Source: Dehalococcoidia bacterium (GTDB lineage Bacteria > Chloroflexota > Dehalococcoidia > Bin125). Taken from it: 38,214 nt of DNA. Below, piece after piece: positions 13,856 to 22,138 of the stretch (position 1 is the stretch's first letter; every line of letters begins with the position of its first letter). The stretch spans positions 1-38,214 of the forward strand of contig JAJEBU010000128.1 of NCBI GenBank assembly GCA_022822375.1, read 5' to 3'. The notes beneath the pieces were generated by a model. It ran no database searches. It saw nothing but the letters and a program-made list of their open reading frames with translations, and was not told the DNA's origin. A program made the position numbers and the translations under genes.

Positions 13856-15615
13856 TTATGTCGCTGCGCTCGGAGCTCAGCGGCGTCGCGGTGCCCCGAT
13901 CAGGCGGACCCGAAGGCTGGGCGCAGGTCATGCAGACGTTAGACGGCTACATCACGCTGTCGCCCTGGTCGAAGGAGACGCTGCGCAACACTCCGATCGC
14001 CTTCGGCTGCGACCCGCCGCCCGACGAGCTGCTCTCGGGAGACGCCCGCTTCGCTGAGCGCGAGCCGTCGTTGGCGTACATGCAGCCGATCGTCGAGGCT
14101 CACGACGCAGAGACGATCTGGATGCGTCTGTCGGAGCTGGGCTGCGTGATGGCCAAGCACCGTTCGCCCCGCCAGCTGTTGGCCGATCCGCAGCTCAACG
14201 CGCTCGACTACTTCACGGAGACAGACGGGTTACGGGGGGCGGGACGGACGATGCGCCTGGCCAAGCATGGTCACGACGCGGAGCGATCAGATCGCTTCTC
14301 GCGGCGTCCACGACCGAAGCGCTCGACGGGGCCGCTGGACGGATTGCGCGTGGTCGACTTCACGCATGCGTGGCTCGGGCCGTACGCATCGGAACTCCTC
14401 AACGACCTCGGCGCCGAGGTGATCAAGGTGGAGGGTCCGCAGCGTCCGGACCTGTGGCGCTTCGAGGCAACCGGCAAGCACCGCTCAGCCTCACCGGACG
14501 CGCATCCGCTGAATGTGCGCGCCAACTTCAACATGGCCAATCGCGGCAAGCGCAGCATCTCGCTCGCGCTCGACCGCGAGGCCGGCAGAGCGGCGGCGCT
14601 GCGGCTCATCGCCCGCGCTGATGTCGTACTGGAGAACTTCCGTCCGCGCGTCCTGCACAACCTGCGCCTGACACTCGATGACATGCGGACGGTCAATCCG
14701 CACATCGCGTTGGTCTCGTTCTCGGGCTTCGGTACGGGCGGACCCTACGACAACTTCCGAGCCAACGGCGGCACCACAGAGGGCAACGCCGGCTGGGACC
14801 TGTTGATGGGCTACCCGGGCGAAGCGCCGATGCTGCTAGGCACGATGCAGGCCGACCCGATCGTCGGCGCGCAGATGGCTTCCGCCGCACTCGCCGCGGT
14901 GTTCCAGGCCCAGTCGCAACCGGGCGCCATCCAGATCGAAAGCTCGATGTTCGAATCCGCGGTCGGCTACATCGACGAGTATCTGCTGGCCGCTTCGGCC
15001 GGCCTGCCCGATCACGTACGCAACGGCAATCGCCGGTCTGGCGTCGTGCCGCGAGGCTGCTTCCGTTGCGCGGACGGAGCTGACGGTTCGGATCAGTGGA
15101 TTGCCATCTCGGTACCCGACGACGACTCATGGCAGCGCCTGGCGGAAACAGCGCGCTCGGTCGGTCTGAATCGTCCCGAGTGGCGGACGATCGAGGGTCG
15201 GCAGACTGGCGAGGCTGAGATTGAACAGGCGCTGTCGACATGGATGCGCTCGTGGGATTCGCAGACACTGCAACACCGCTTGCAATCCGTGGGTGTCGCC
15301 GCCGGCGCTGTGCACTCAACGCTCACACACCTGCGCGATCCCCAGCTCGCCGCCCGCAGCTGGTGGCTGCATCTGACGCATCCGGACATGGGCACGCGAC
15401 AGTATCAGGGCGTTCCCTATCGGTTGTCGCGTCGACCGGCGGAATGCGTCCGTCCCGCCCCGCGAATGGGGGAGCACACGGTCGAGGTGCTGCGGGACGA
15501 GCTGGGCTACTCGGATGCGGAAATCGAGGCGTTGATCGCATCCGGTGCGGCCGCAGGTCTGACGGCAGCCAGCGAGCCCGGCGATCCGCCCACGCGGCCC
15601 ATCAGTCCGCGCTGA
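13765..15615 (+). CDS. Family III (CaiB/BaiF) CoA-transferase, main part
   Basis: A 616-residue segment that, together with the upstream frame, makes a double-domain family III CoA-transferase of about 782 residues. Here one sees the rest of the first domain (HSGRGEWIELSSHEA) and a complete second domain. The second domain starts LDGLRVVDFTHAWLGPYASE, continues NMANRGKRSISLAL and VSFSGFGTGGPYDN, and includes MLLGTMQADPIVGAQMA, where the Asp is the likely catalytic residue. These enzymes move CoA between organic acids through an aspartyl-CoA intermediate. The GTG at 13765 is only a nominal start: true translation should begin at 13268 in the intact gene. Fused CaiB pairs are known. The substrate cannot be read; the neighbour is a crotonase, which suggests acid catabolism. 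Confidence 0.85.
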   Translation: MAAFAALLERMHSGRGEWIELSSHEAVSTLIMSLRSELSGVAVPRSGGPEGWAQVMQTLDGYITLSPWSKETLRNTPIAFGCDPPPDELLSGDARFAEREPSLAYMQPIVEAHDAETIWMRLSELGCVMAKHRSPRQLLADPQLNALDYFTETDGLRGAGRTMRLAKHGHDAERSDRFSRRPRPKRSTGPLDGLRVVDFTHAWLGPYASELLNDLGAEVIKVEGPQRPDLWRFEATGKHRSASPDAHPLNVRANFNMANRGKRSISLALDREAGRAAALRLIARADVVLENFRPRVLHNLRLTLDDMRTVNPHIALVSFSGFGTGGPYDNFRANGGTTEGNAGWDLLMGYPGEAPMLLGTMQADPIVGAQMASAALAAVFQAQSQPGAIQIESSMFESAVGYIDEYLLAASAGLPDHVRNGNRRSGVVPRGCFRCADGADGSDQWIAISVPDDDSWQRLAETARSVGLNRPEWRTIEGRQTGEAEIEQALSTWMRSWDSQTLQHRLQSVGVAAGAVHSTLTHLRDPQLAARSWWLHLTHPDMGTRQYQGVPYRLSRRPAECVRPAPRMGEHTVEVLRDELGYSDAEIEALIASGAAAGLTAASEPGDPPTRPISPR

Positions 15616-15634
15616 GGGCAACGCTCGGGCGACG

Positions 15635-15862
15635 TCAGGGTAGGGCCCAGGAGATCAGCGCTTCCGCCGCGCCGGCACCGAGCCCCGCGATGAATGCCGC
15701 GAAAAAGACCAGAATGATCTCCCGTTTGGTCCAGCGAACCGCTTGGCCCGCGCGCTGTTGGAGACCGCCAACGAAGCTGCTGAGGATCCTGCGGGGTGAG
15801 GTTTCGCCGCCAGGCGTGTCGCTTTGGCCATCCGCCGGTAGCTTACTCGGTTGAATCGTCAT
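15635..15862 (-). CDS. Small membrane protein, unknown
   Basis: A 75-residue protein not recognised. Residues 1-45 are polar with Pro/Gly/Ser; about 49-70 form one membrane helix (IILVFFAAFIAGLGAGAAEA), preceded by the basic RWTKRE. It looks like a C-tail-anchored or single-pass protein. It overlaps the upstream 106-residue gene by 20 bases, supporting co-translation, and is the last gene of a minus-strand run. It ends 20 bases from the convergent CoA-transferase stop. Confidence 0.6.
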   Translation of the reverse strand: MTIQPSKLPADGQSDTPGGETSPRRILSSFVGGLQQRAGQAVRWTKREIILVFFAAFIAGLGAGAAEALISWALP

Positions 15863-16163
15863 GCACGGTCCAGGCCAGACGCCACTGTCCTGTTTCCCAA
15901 TCTCCGCGCGTAATCACTCGATTGAACTCCACCGACCCGTCGCGAATGGGCGCTACAAAGACATGTCGATCGAACAAACGCATCAGGTTCTGAAGATTGA
16001 AGACAACGGCCTGCACCGCGACATCCTCAACGTCATTCTCCTTCGCCGACAGGTACTCGATCAACACTGTCGCCGCGTAGTGCAGCGCCCGCTCTTCGAG
16101 CTCTTCCTCGGGCACGTCGCGCGCGAGCGGCAGCGGGTTCGGTACAGCCTGTTTGGTCACCAT
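15843..16163 (-). CDS. Conserved-looking unknown protein
   Basis: A 106-residue soluble protein that I do not recognise. It is predicted mixed alpha/beta: a long acidic helix (VPEEELEERALHYAATVLIE, about 17-36), then a C-terminal strand-rich part with VFVAPIRDGSVEFNRVI and GQWRLAWTVHDD. There is a ribosome binding site (GGGAGGGC) about 9 bases before the ATG and a TAACAT -10-like hexamer further up, so it may have its own promoter. It lies 27 bases after the M23-like gene and overlaps the small membrane protein by 20 bases. Confidence 0.65.
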   Translation of the reverse strand: MVTKQAVPNPLPLARDVPEEELEERALHYAATVLIEYLSAKENDVEDVAVQAVVFNLQNLMRLFDRHVFVAPIRDGSVEFNRVITRGDWETGQWRLAWTVHDDSTE

Positions 16164-16190
16164 CTGCTCGGCCCTCCCGGACTGATCATG

Positions 16191-17039
16191 TTAACCGCCG
16201 CTGTCTGGCGGCGGCGGAGCGAGACCGAAGGCTCGCAGGTAAAGCAAGCGCCCTTCCTGGGGCGCGAGACCCTGCCCCAACCAGCCGTCGCCGATGCGAA
16301 TCTCGAAGTGCAGGTGCAGATCGCTGCCTGGATCGAGGTAGACCTCTTGCTGGCCAGACTCGCCGACGTAGCCGATCGGCTGGCCCTGCTCGACCTCGAC
16401 ACCGACCGCAACGCCCTCGGCGATGGCTGAGAGGTGCGCGTAGCGAGTGACGATGCCGCGGCCGTGGTCGATCCAGACCTGGCGGCCGCGGGCCTCATCG
16501 AGCACACCGGGCGCGTCCCAGTCCTGCTGGAATCTCGCCCAGTCATCGGGCGTGATGTCGACGTAGTCGGTATCGGCGCGAATCACCACGCCCGCCTTGG
16601 CGGCCAACGCCTCGGTGGCGGTGGAGATTGTGACGCACGAGGCCCACTGATAGAAGTCGAGGCCTTCGTGAATCCCGTGGTTGCGATAGGCGCGCGGCGC
16701 GCTGGGCAGATGACCCTCAAACTCCGTGATGCAGGCGCCCGTGATCGGAACGATGAAGCCCAGCAGGGGATCGTCATCGGGCTCGATGACCTGCGTCGGA
16801 GCCGCTGGTCGATCGGCGTCGTCGAGCGGTTGCTCTGCCTCGGCCTGTTGCGCGGACGCACTCTGTTGGGCGACTTGCGACTGCTGTGTCTGTTGGCTGA
16901 CGAGCGCCTGGTCCGCTGGCGGCTGCTCGACGGGCGAGGCCGCGTCCGCCGGATCCGCCTGGTCTGCTCGGTCCGCCTGTTGCGCGGCGACGGGCGGGGT
17001 CTCCGACGCTGGCGCGTCCGATCCAGAGGCCTGGATCAC
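16191..17039 (-). CDS. M23-family (LytM-like) peptidase domain protein
   Basis: At least 282 residues. A Gln/Ala/Pro-rich linker (about 1-90) is followed by an M23-like beta domain. It shows NHGIHEGLDFYQ (first zinc-site region), GRQVWIDHGRGIVTRYAHLS (the HxxxY/H-L-S region) and DLHLHFEIRIG (the HxH region). It lacks the textbook first HxxxD spacing, so activity on peptidoglycan is not certain. The GTG start at 17039 is probably not the real one: in the same frame upstream there is a hydrophobic run (17040-17101, WLYVAAAAVIFAAAAIIAV) preceded by a polar stretch reaching back to the HMA stop. No ATG/GTG/TTG is available there. This suggests a membrane-anchored protein whose start is atypical or damaged. 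Being a cell-wall protein near murT/gatD is suggestive. Confidence 0.8.
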   Translation of the reverse strand: MIQASGSDAPASETPPVAAQQADRADQADPADAASPVEQPPADQALVSQQTQQSQVAQQSASAQQAEAEQPLDDADRPAAPTQVIEPDDDPLLGFIVPITGACITEFEGHLPSAPRAYRNHGIHEGLDFYQWASCVTISTATEALAAKAGVVIRADTDYVDITPDDWARFQQDWDAPGVLDEARGRQVWIDHGRGIVTRYAHLSAIAEGVAVGVEVEQGQPIGYVGESGQQEVYLDPGSDLHLHFEIRIGDGWLGQGLAPQEGRLLYLRAFGLAPPPPDSGG

Positions 17040-17181
17040 TGCGATGATCGCGGCGGCGGCGAAGATGACGGCGGCAGCAGCAACGTAGAGCCAGGGTGGA
17101 CCGGCCAGTCGGCTGTCGTCTCGCGGCCCAGCGGTGCGAGGAGCCTGGTCTCGACCTCCGCCGTCGGCCGGCTGCCAGGGA

Positions 17182-17397
17182 CTATCGGAGCGGCGGATAA
17201 CCTTCCTCCTCCAGCGCGGCGTCGATCTGCTCGGCGCTCGCGGCGGACCCGTCGTACTGCACGTCGACGCGCTTGGCGTCGATGTCGACGCGCACCTCGG
17301 CGACGCCGCTCAGCGCACTCAGCGCTGTGGTGATGGCGTGTGCGCAGTGTTCGCAGGAGATATCCGGCGCCGTGCGAGTCAAAGTGTCGGCGGCCAT
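17182..17397 (-). CDS. Heavy-metal-associated (HMA) domain protein, CopZ/MerP-like
   Basis: A 71-residue metal chaperone-like protein of ferredoxin-like fold. The metal-binding motif is ISCEHCAH (Cys15 and Cys18 form CxxC), with the expected ALSALSGVAEVRVDID and a C-terminal EEEGY. It lacks the usual methionine two before the first Cys (ISC instead of M-x-C). Copper or another soft metal is the likely ligand. ATG 17397 is chosen because it gives the normal length and follows GAGGAA by five bases; a longer frame reaches upstream to 17607 but overlaps gatD. No metal ATPase or regulator lies nearby. Confidence 0.92.
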   Translation of the reverse strand: MAADTLTRTAPDISCEHCAHAITTALSALSGVAEVRVDIDAKRVDVQYDGSAASAEQIDAALEEEGYPPLR

Positions 17398-17440
17398 AGT
17401 GTTCCTCGTCCCAGTCGAAGGGTGATCGTCCACCCCTAGG

Positions 17441-18259
17441 TTATGCGAATCGAGGGCCGAACCGCGACTCGCCCGACGCACGACGAGACCCCGCAGGCGG
17501 CAAGTCAGTAGAGGGGCCAGAGTGGAGGGCCGTGTGGAGGGCGGCCGCATGAGCGCGGCGGGCGCGGCGATCGTCGATCGGCGCCAGCTCGGGCGCATCC
17601 GATCCATCGCGCCGCGCCAGCGCCAACCGCAGGAGGCGATCGGCCAGATGGGGATTCTTGGGCAGCACCGCTCCGTGCAGATAGGTGCCGAAGGCGTTAG
17701 CGACGCGGGCGCCTTCGAGCCCGTCGCCGCCGTTGTTGCCGAACCCGCTGACGACGTCAGCGAGCGGCTCTTGTCCGTCGTTCAGATAGGTGCGTCCCCC
17801 GTGGTTCTCGAAGCCGACCACCGTCTCGCCCTCCCACAGCGCGACCACATTGCCCACGCAGCGGGGAATACTGGGTCCCGGATGGGCCGCTACCGCGTCA
17901 AACACGCCGATGCCTTCCATGATCTCGCCGTCCCAGCCTCGGTAGTGATTGCCGAACAGCTGGAAGCCGCCGCAGACGGCGAGCACGACGCCGTCGTCGT
18001 CCACGTAGTCGTGCAGGGCGTTGCCGCGCCGCTGCAGGTCGGCCTGGACGCGGCGTTGCTCGCGATCCTGTCCGCCGCCGGCCAGGATGATGTCGGCCGA
18101 TTGCGGCGACCAGTCGTCGCCGATCTCAACCGCGGTGACCACGACCTCGATGGCGCGCGCCGCGCAGCGCCGTTCCAGCGCTCGGGCGTTGCCGCGGTCG
18201 CCGTACAGGTTGAGCAGCTCGGGATAGAGCACGGCGATGTTCAGCGCAGCGGACGTCAT
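17441..18259 (-). CDS. gatD: Lipid II isoglutaminyl synthase, glutaminase subunit
   Basis: GatD-type amidotransferase, 272 residues. It makes ammonia from glutamine for MurT, which amidates the D-glutamate of lipid II. The nucleophile is in LAVCGGFQLFG (Cys96), with DIILAGGGQDREQ (56-68) and the catalytic His in FGTYLHGAVLPKNP (His195). The N-terminal IAVLYPELLNLYGDRGN is typical of GatD. The last 45 or so residues are an Arg/Ala/Pro-rich tail. ATG 18259 overlaps the murT stop by four bases (coupled translation); a longer upstream frame is not supported. It shows that cell wall precursors are probably amidated here, as in Gram-positive-related groups. Confidence 0.96.
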   Translation of the reverse strand: MTSAALNIAVLYPELLNLYGDRGNARALERRCAARAIEVVVTAVEIGDDWSPQSADIILAGGGQDREQRRVQADLQRRGNALHDYVDDDGVVLAVCGGFQLFGNHYRGWDGEIMEGIGVFDAVAAHPGPSIPRCVGNVVALWEGETVVGFENHGGRTYLNDGQEPLADVVSGFGNNGGDGLEGARVANAFGTYLHGAVLPKNPHLADRLLRLALARRDGSDAPELAPIDDRRARRAHAAALHTALHSGPSTDLPPAGSRRASGESRFGPRFA

Positions 18260-19680
18260 GCGGCAGCGTCCCAGAGCTTCGTCGCACCCATGCGGCCCAG
18301 CCGCTGGCGCACGTCGAGCATCGCCGTGTAGGTGGGCAGGATGATCAGCTGCTCGTCGGGTTGGACGGCATCGAAGGCCTGTCGCAGGGCACGCCCGACA
18401 TCGACCTGCGGCGGGCCGGACGGCGCGGGTAATCCGGCGTACTCCAGACGCAGCGCCATGTCTGCCGCGCGGCGTCCGCCGACAGTCAGCGAGCGGCAGT
18501 ATGGCGCCTGCGACTCCCAGTCGACGTCCCAAATCCACGAGACATCAGTGCCGTCGGCGATGCCGTCGTTGAGCAGCACCAACAGATGATGCCGCATGCC
18601 CGGGCGTTGCAGCGTGCGCAGCGCCTGGTTCATGCCGGATGGATTCTTGCCCAGCAGCAGCCGTACGCGGCGGCCGTCGATGGACAGATCTTCCTGGCGT
18701 CCGAAGGCGGCTTCGTAGGCCTCGAGTCCGCGCACGATCGGATCAATGGAGATGCCCAGCGCCACGGCGCCGGCCGCCGCCGCGATCGCGTTGTAGACGC
18801 TGTAGAGACCGTCCGCCGACAGCGCGACGTCAGCCTGGCCGGCCGGGACGCTGAGCCGAAAGCTCATGCCGCCCTCGTTTGATGAAATCTGTTCGGCGAA
18901 CACGCCAGGCGTCGGGCGCGAGCGCCCGCTCCGGGTGTGCCAGCGTCCGAGCTGCGCGAAGTAGCGGCGGCTGTACTGAAAGTCGTCCTGGGTCGTCGGG
19001 TCCCAAACGGCGTCGGAGATCTCGCCGTCGGGCGCGGCCGGCACCGCGTCGTCTTCGATGCCGAATCGGACGACGCGGCCGGCCCAGCCGAGTTCCAGCG
19101 ATGCCACCAACGGATCATCGACATTGAGCGCCAGCGCGGCGTCTGGTGGAATGTGGGCGAGCGTCTCGGTCCAGCGCCGGGCGATCGACTCGATTTCGCC
19201 GTAGCGATCGAGCTGATCGCGCATCAGGTTGGTGAAGACCGCGACCGTCGGCGGCGCGGCCTGCGCGATGGAGTGCAGCGCTGCCTCGTCCGCCTCCAGG
19301 ACGGCCGGCACGCGGGCTGGCGGCAGACCGAGCGGCGACGCGGCGTCGACCAGGGCCGCGGTCACGCCGCGCAGCAGATTTGAACCTGAGCGGTTGTGGA
19401 TGACCGGATCGCGGCCGTCGGCGCGGAGGATACTCGCGAGCATTGCGGCGGTCGTGGTCTTGCCGTTGGTGCCGGTGACCAGCGCCGTGTCGCCCAGCCG
19501 GCTCGCCAGCTGGCGAGCGGCGTCCGGGTGGAGACGTTCGACCACCAGTCCCGGCAGCGCGGTGCCGCCAGAGCCGAGCGACCGCATGGCCCAGCGGACC
19601 ATCTTGCCGGTCAGCACGGCTGCGGCGAGCCTGGGACTGGGTCGGACTCGTCGGGTGCTCACCTGATCGACTCTAGCCAT
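18256..19680 (-). CDS. murT: Lipid II isoglutaminyl synthase, Mur-ligase-like subunit
   Basis: MurT, 474 residues, ATP-dependent partner of GatD. It has the Mur ligase P-loop TGTNGKTTT (69-77), TVAVFTNLMRDQLDRYGE (145-162) and the C-terminal DUF1727 signature NDGIADGTDVSWIWD (371-385). The internal zinc ribbon of MurT should lie in 221-256. The flanking YSRRYFAQLGRW survives, but the four cysteines of the usual CPxCG and YCPxCG are gone (DPTTQDD; HTRSGR). So metal binding is lost while the rest looks functional. ATG 19680 gives the longest product. GTG 19662 is an alternative: TAGAGT lies seven bases before it, fitting the leaderless pattern. It overlaps gatD by four bases. Confidence 0.96.
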   Translation of the reverse strand: MARVDQVSTRRVRPSPRLAAAVLTGKMVRWAMRSLGSGGTALPGLVVERLHPDAARQLASRLGDTALVTGTNGKTTTAAMLASILRADGRDPVIHNRSGSNLLRGVTAALVDAASPLGLPPARVPAVLEADEAALHSIAQAAPPTVAVFTNLMRDQLDRYGEIESIARRWTETLAHIPPDAALALNVDDPLVASLELGWAGRVVRFGIEDDAVPAAPDGEISDAVWDPTTQDDFQYSRRYFAQLGRWHTRSGRSRPTPGVFAEQISSNEGGMSFRLSVPAGQADVALSADGLYSVYNAIAAAAGAVALGISIDPIVRGLEAYEAAFGRQEDLSIDGRRVRLLLGKNPSGMNQALRTLQRPGMRHHLLVLLNDGIADGTDVSWIWDVDWESQAPYCRSLTVGGRRAADMALRLEYAGLPAPSGPPQVDVGRALRQAFDAVQPDEQLIILPTYTAMLDVRQRLGRMGATKLWDAAA

Positions 19681-19693
19681 TGGCGGGCGATGG

Positions 19694-20866
19694 TCACGCT
19701 CCCGACGTCGAGTCGAGGCTGGGCGGCTGCTGTCCGAGCGCCTTCAGAATCTGCTCCAGACCGACCACGCCGAGCAGTCGGCCGCGTTCCACCACTGGCA
19801 GGACGAAGGTGCGTTCCTTCTGCAGACGCCGCAGTGCCTCGTCGGCGCCGGCGGACGGCTCCAGCGGCAGGACATCGCCAGCGCCCAGCATGATGTCGCG
19901 CAAGCGATCGTTCAGGTAGTGCTCTTCGTCCAAGAGCAGAATCTGCACCGCCGACGCCACACCGACCGCGGTGCCGGACTCTGCCGCGATGAACACGTCC
20001 TGCTGGTCGAGCTGGGCTCGAGACGGGGCGAGAATCCGGACGGGCAGGTCGGCTTCGGCCGTCCGCGCGTCGGGCGGTGTCAGCATCAGCTCGCCGACGC
20101 GCAGCGCGGCCAGGTCGCGCTCGAGTTCGGACGCCTTGACCCCTTGACCAGCCTGCGTGAGCAGGAGAAATCCGATCAGCGCCACCCAGATCGGGCTGAA
20201 GCCGCTGTTGAAGTACCCCACGTCGGTCAGGACGCCGCCGAGTCCATAGCCGATCATCAGCACGCCGAGCAGCTGGCCGAGGCGGGCCGAGGCGCGAGTC
20301 GCACGGTGGCGCGATCCCGTCACCCGCCAGATCAGGGAGCGCATCACCCGTCCGCCGTCGAGCGGGAAGCCGGGCAGCATGTTGAACGCGGCGAGGAAGA
20401 CGTTGAGCACGCCCAGCGCCAGCGCGACATCGTGCAGCGTTGTCGTCGAGTCGAGCGCCAGCAACGCGATCAGCAGGAATCCCACGCCGATCAGCAGCGA
20501 GGCCAGCGGCCCCACGATGGCGATCCAGAACTCCTGGCCCGGCCGCTGCGAATCCTCGCGGATGAGCGAAACGCCGCCAAAGAAGAACAGTGTGATCGAT
20601 GACACTTCCATGCCATAGCGGCGCGCGGTGAGCGAGTGCGCCAACTCGTGTCCGAGCAGCGAGATGAAGTACACGGCTCCGGCGCCCACGCCCCAGAGCC
20701 AGCGCTCGGCGCCGCCCAACCCATCGAGGCCGTCGGGCAGAATCTGCGTCGCGATCAGGAAGACGACCAGGCCAAAGACGAAGAAGAACGAGATATCGAG
20801 CCGAATCGGGATCCCCAGGATCCGCCCAGCCTTGATTCCGCCGCCGCCAAACATGCCAAAGTTCAT
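19694..20866 (-). CDS. Site-2 protease family zinc metalloprotease with CBS domains
   Basis: A 390-residue intramembrane protease of the S2P/M50 group. It has several membrane helices, HELAH at 73-77 with the zinc ligands and catalytic Glu, and LPGFPLDGGR (164-173) giving the third ligand Asp170. The C-terminal part (about 265-385) contains two CBS-like repeats (VFIAAESGTAVGVAS; RTFVLPVVERGRLLGVVG), the group III arrangement in which CBS domains gate access by nucleotide binding. ATG 20866 begins MNFGMFGGGG and sits six bases after TATGCT, a leaderless start. Such proteases cleave anti-sigma factors and signal peptides. The membrane anti-sigma-like protein at 3433 is a conceivable but unproven substrate. 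Confidence 0.95.
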   Translation of the reverse strand: MNFGMFGGGGIKAGRILGIPIRLDISFFFVFGLVVFLIATQILPDGLDGLGGAERWLWGVGAGAVYFISLLGHELAHSLTARRYGMEVSSITLFFFGGVSLIREDSQRPGQEFWIAIVGPLASLLIGVGFLLIALLALDSTTTLHDVALALGVLNVFLAAFNMLPGFPLDGGRVMRSLIWRVTGSRHRATRASARLGQLLGVLMIGYGLGGVLTDVGYFNSGFSPIWVALIGFLLLTQAGQGVKASELERDLAALRVGELMLTPPDARTAEADLPVRILAPSRAQLDQQDVFIAAESGTAVGVASAVQILLLDEEHYLNDRLRDIMLGAGDVLPLEPSAGADEALRRLQKERTFVLPVVERGRLLGVVGLEQILKALGQQPPSLDSTSGA

Positions 20867-20872
20867 ACTCGC

Positions 20873-20878
20873 AGCATA
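20873..20878 (-). promoter_or_regulatory. -10 element of the S2P gene (leaderless)
   Basis: TATGCT on the minus strand, six bases before the ATG at 20866, with no ribosome binding site between. One of the clearest cases of the TAnnnT-N6-ATG pattern in this window; no -35 is seen. Confidence 0.5.
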
Positions 20879-20940
20879 TGCAGGTGAAATCGGCATCGCC
20901 CATCGGCGACGCTGGCAAGCCATCCACGCTGCAGAGCCAT

Positions 20941-21693
20941 TTACAGCAGATCGGCTGAGACCAGCGCAGCAGTGAGGCCGTCAATGGATGGCAGGGCGAT
21001 CTCAGGCGGCATCGCGCCGTCCTGCTTGTCGCCGACCTGCACGGCAGCCGCGAAGCCTGCCGATTGTGCGCCGAGAATGTCTGCCTCCGGCGTATCGCCG
21101 ACGAACGCGGCTTCGCCGGCGTTGACATTCAACCGCGCGAGCGTCTCAGTGAAGATCGCTCGGCCTGGCTTCCAGCTGCGGACATCGTCTGACCAAATCC
21201 AGTGTTCAATCCAGCGGTCGAGTCCGCGCTCACACAAGGCGCGCTCGACGTAGCGTCCCGGCGCGAGGCCGGTGTTCGAGACCACGGCCAGCTTCAGCCC
21301 GCGCGCGTGCAGCGCTGACAGCTCGGACTCCGCGCCATCGATGATGTCGGGAGGTTCCCAGCTGGCGCTCTCGCAGACAGCGTGTTCGAGCGATCGCAGC
21401 AGCTGGTCATCCTCGACGGTGTTCGGGCACTGCTGCAACATCGATTGTCGGACGGCGCTGAGCCGATCCTCGCCGGACAGGTCGATGTTGGACTGATGCG
21501 CACGGACGAGCGCGTCGATCGCGCTGCGAATGGCGGCGGGCACGGCAGTTGTTGCGCCTGGTCCCGCACCGGCGCGTTGGTAAGCATCGGTCAGGATGCG
21601 TTCGCGCCGACGCATGCGCCGCCGCCCTCCGCCGGGCGCGTCACGGATCAGCGTGCCCCAGAGGTCGAAGGCGATCGCGCGAAGGTGAGCCAC
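20941..21693 (-). CDS. HAD superfamily hydrolase
   Basis: A 250-residue haloacid dehalogenase-like protein. Motif I is AFDLWGTL, with nucleophile Asp10 but Trp in place of the second Asp used by phosphatases. Motif II is in LKLAVVSNTG, motif III is the lysine in DDVRSWKPGRAIF, and motif IV is EAAFVGDTPEADILGAQSAG. A helical cap lies between motifs I and II. The W in motif I resembles the dehalogenase-type FDxYGT pattern, so substrate is open (2-haloacid, phosphate ester or other). The start is GTG at 21693 with weak context. It belongs to the minus-strand run between tatA and the S2P gene. Confidence 0.94.
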   Translation of the reverse strand: MAHLRAIAFDLWGTLIRDAPGGGRRRMRRRERILTDAYQRAGAGPGATTAVPAAIRSAIDALVRAHQSNIDLSGEDRLSAVRQSMLQQCPNTVEDDQLLRSLEHAVCESASWEPPDIIDGAESELSALHARGLKLAVVSNTGLAPGRYVERALCERGLDRWIEHWIWSDDVRSWKPGRAIFTETLARLNVNAGEAAFVGDTPEADILGAQSAGFAAAVQVGDKQDGAMPPEIALPSIDGLTAALVSADLL

Positions 21694-21749
21694 ATGCGTG
21701 CGTTCTGCGGGCGCGGGGCCCGATGCAGGTCATTCGCGGCAGCAGGCGC

Positions 21750-21980
21750 TCAGGACGCGGGCTTGTCCTGGTCGTCGGAGGCCGAGCTGACGCTGACTTC
21801 CTCGCCGCCTTCGCTGTCTTCGCCGTCCGCCGGCTCATTGGTGCGGGCTTCCTCGCGGAACTCGCGCAAGCCGGTACCCAGCGCCTTCCCGACGCCAGCC
21901 AGTCGGCCTGCGCCGAAGACAACGAGCACCACGATGACGACCACAATCGCCTCGACGGGTCCAAATCCAATCAGTGCCAT
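21750..21980 (-). CDS. tatA: Sec-independent protein translocase TatA/E family
   Basis: A 76-residue TatA-like protein. The N-terminal membrane helix (about 8-22) is followed by the hinge FGAGRLAGVGKALGTGLREF, an amphipathic helix, and an acidic Ser/Glu/Asp tail, the usual TatA plan. It forms the pore for folded-protein export with TatC, which is not in this window. AGGAGT lies about six bases before the ATG. A 158-base gap upstream includes a TAAGCT -10-like hexamer (22103-22108). Confidence 0.93.
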   Translation of the reverse strand: MALIGFGPVEAIVVVIVVLVVFGAGRLAGVGKALGTGLREFREEARTNEPADGEDSEGGEEVSVSSASDDQDKPAS

Positions 21981-22138
21981 ACCGCACTCCTGCTGCGCCG
22001 CCAGCGCTCAGCGCGCACCGCTCCCAGAGCACGGCGCGTCGCCTCGGTCTTCCTCCCCGCATCCGAATCGTCGGGAAGGCCCGGTACAGGCGGTTGCGAC
22101 TTAGCTTATCAGCCTCGACGCGCCTTGATGAACGACGC

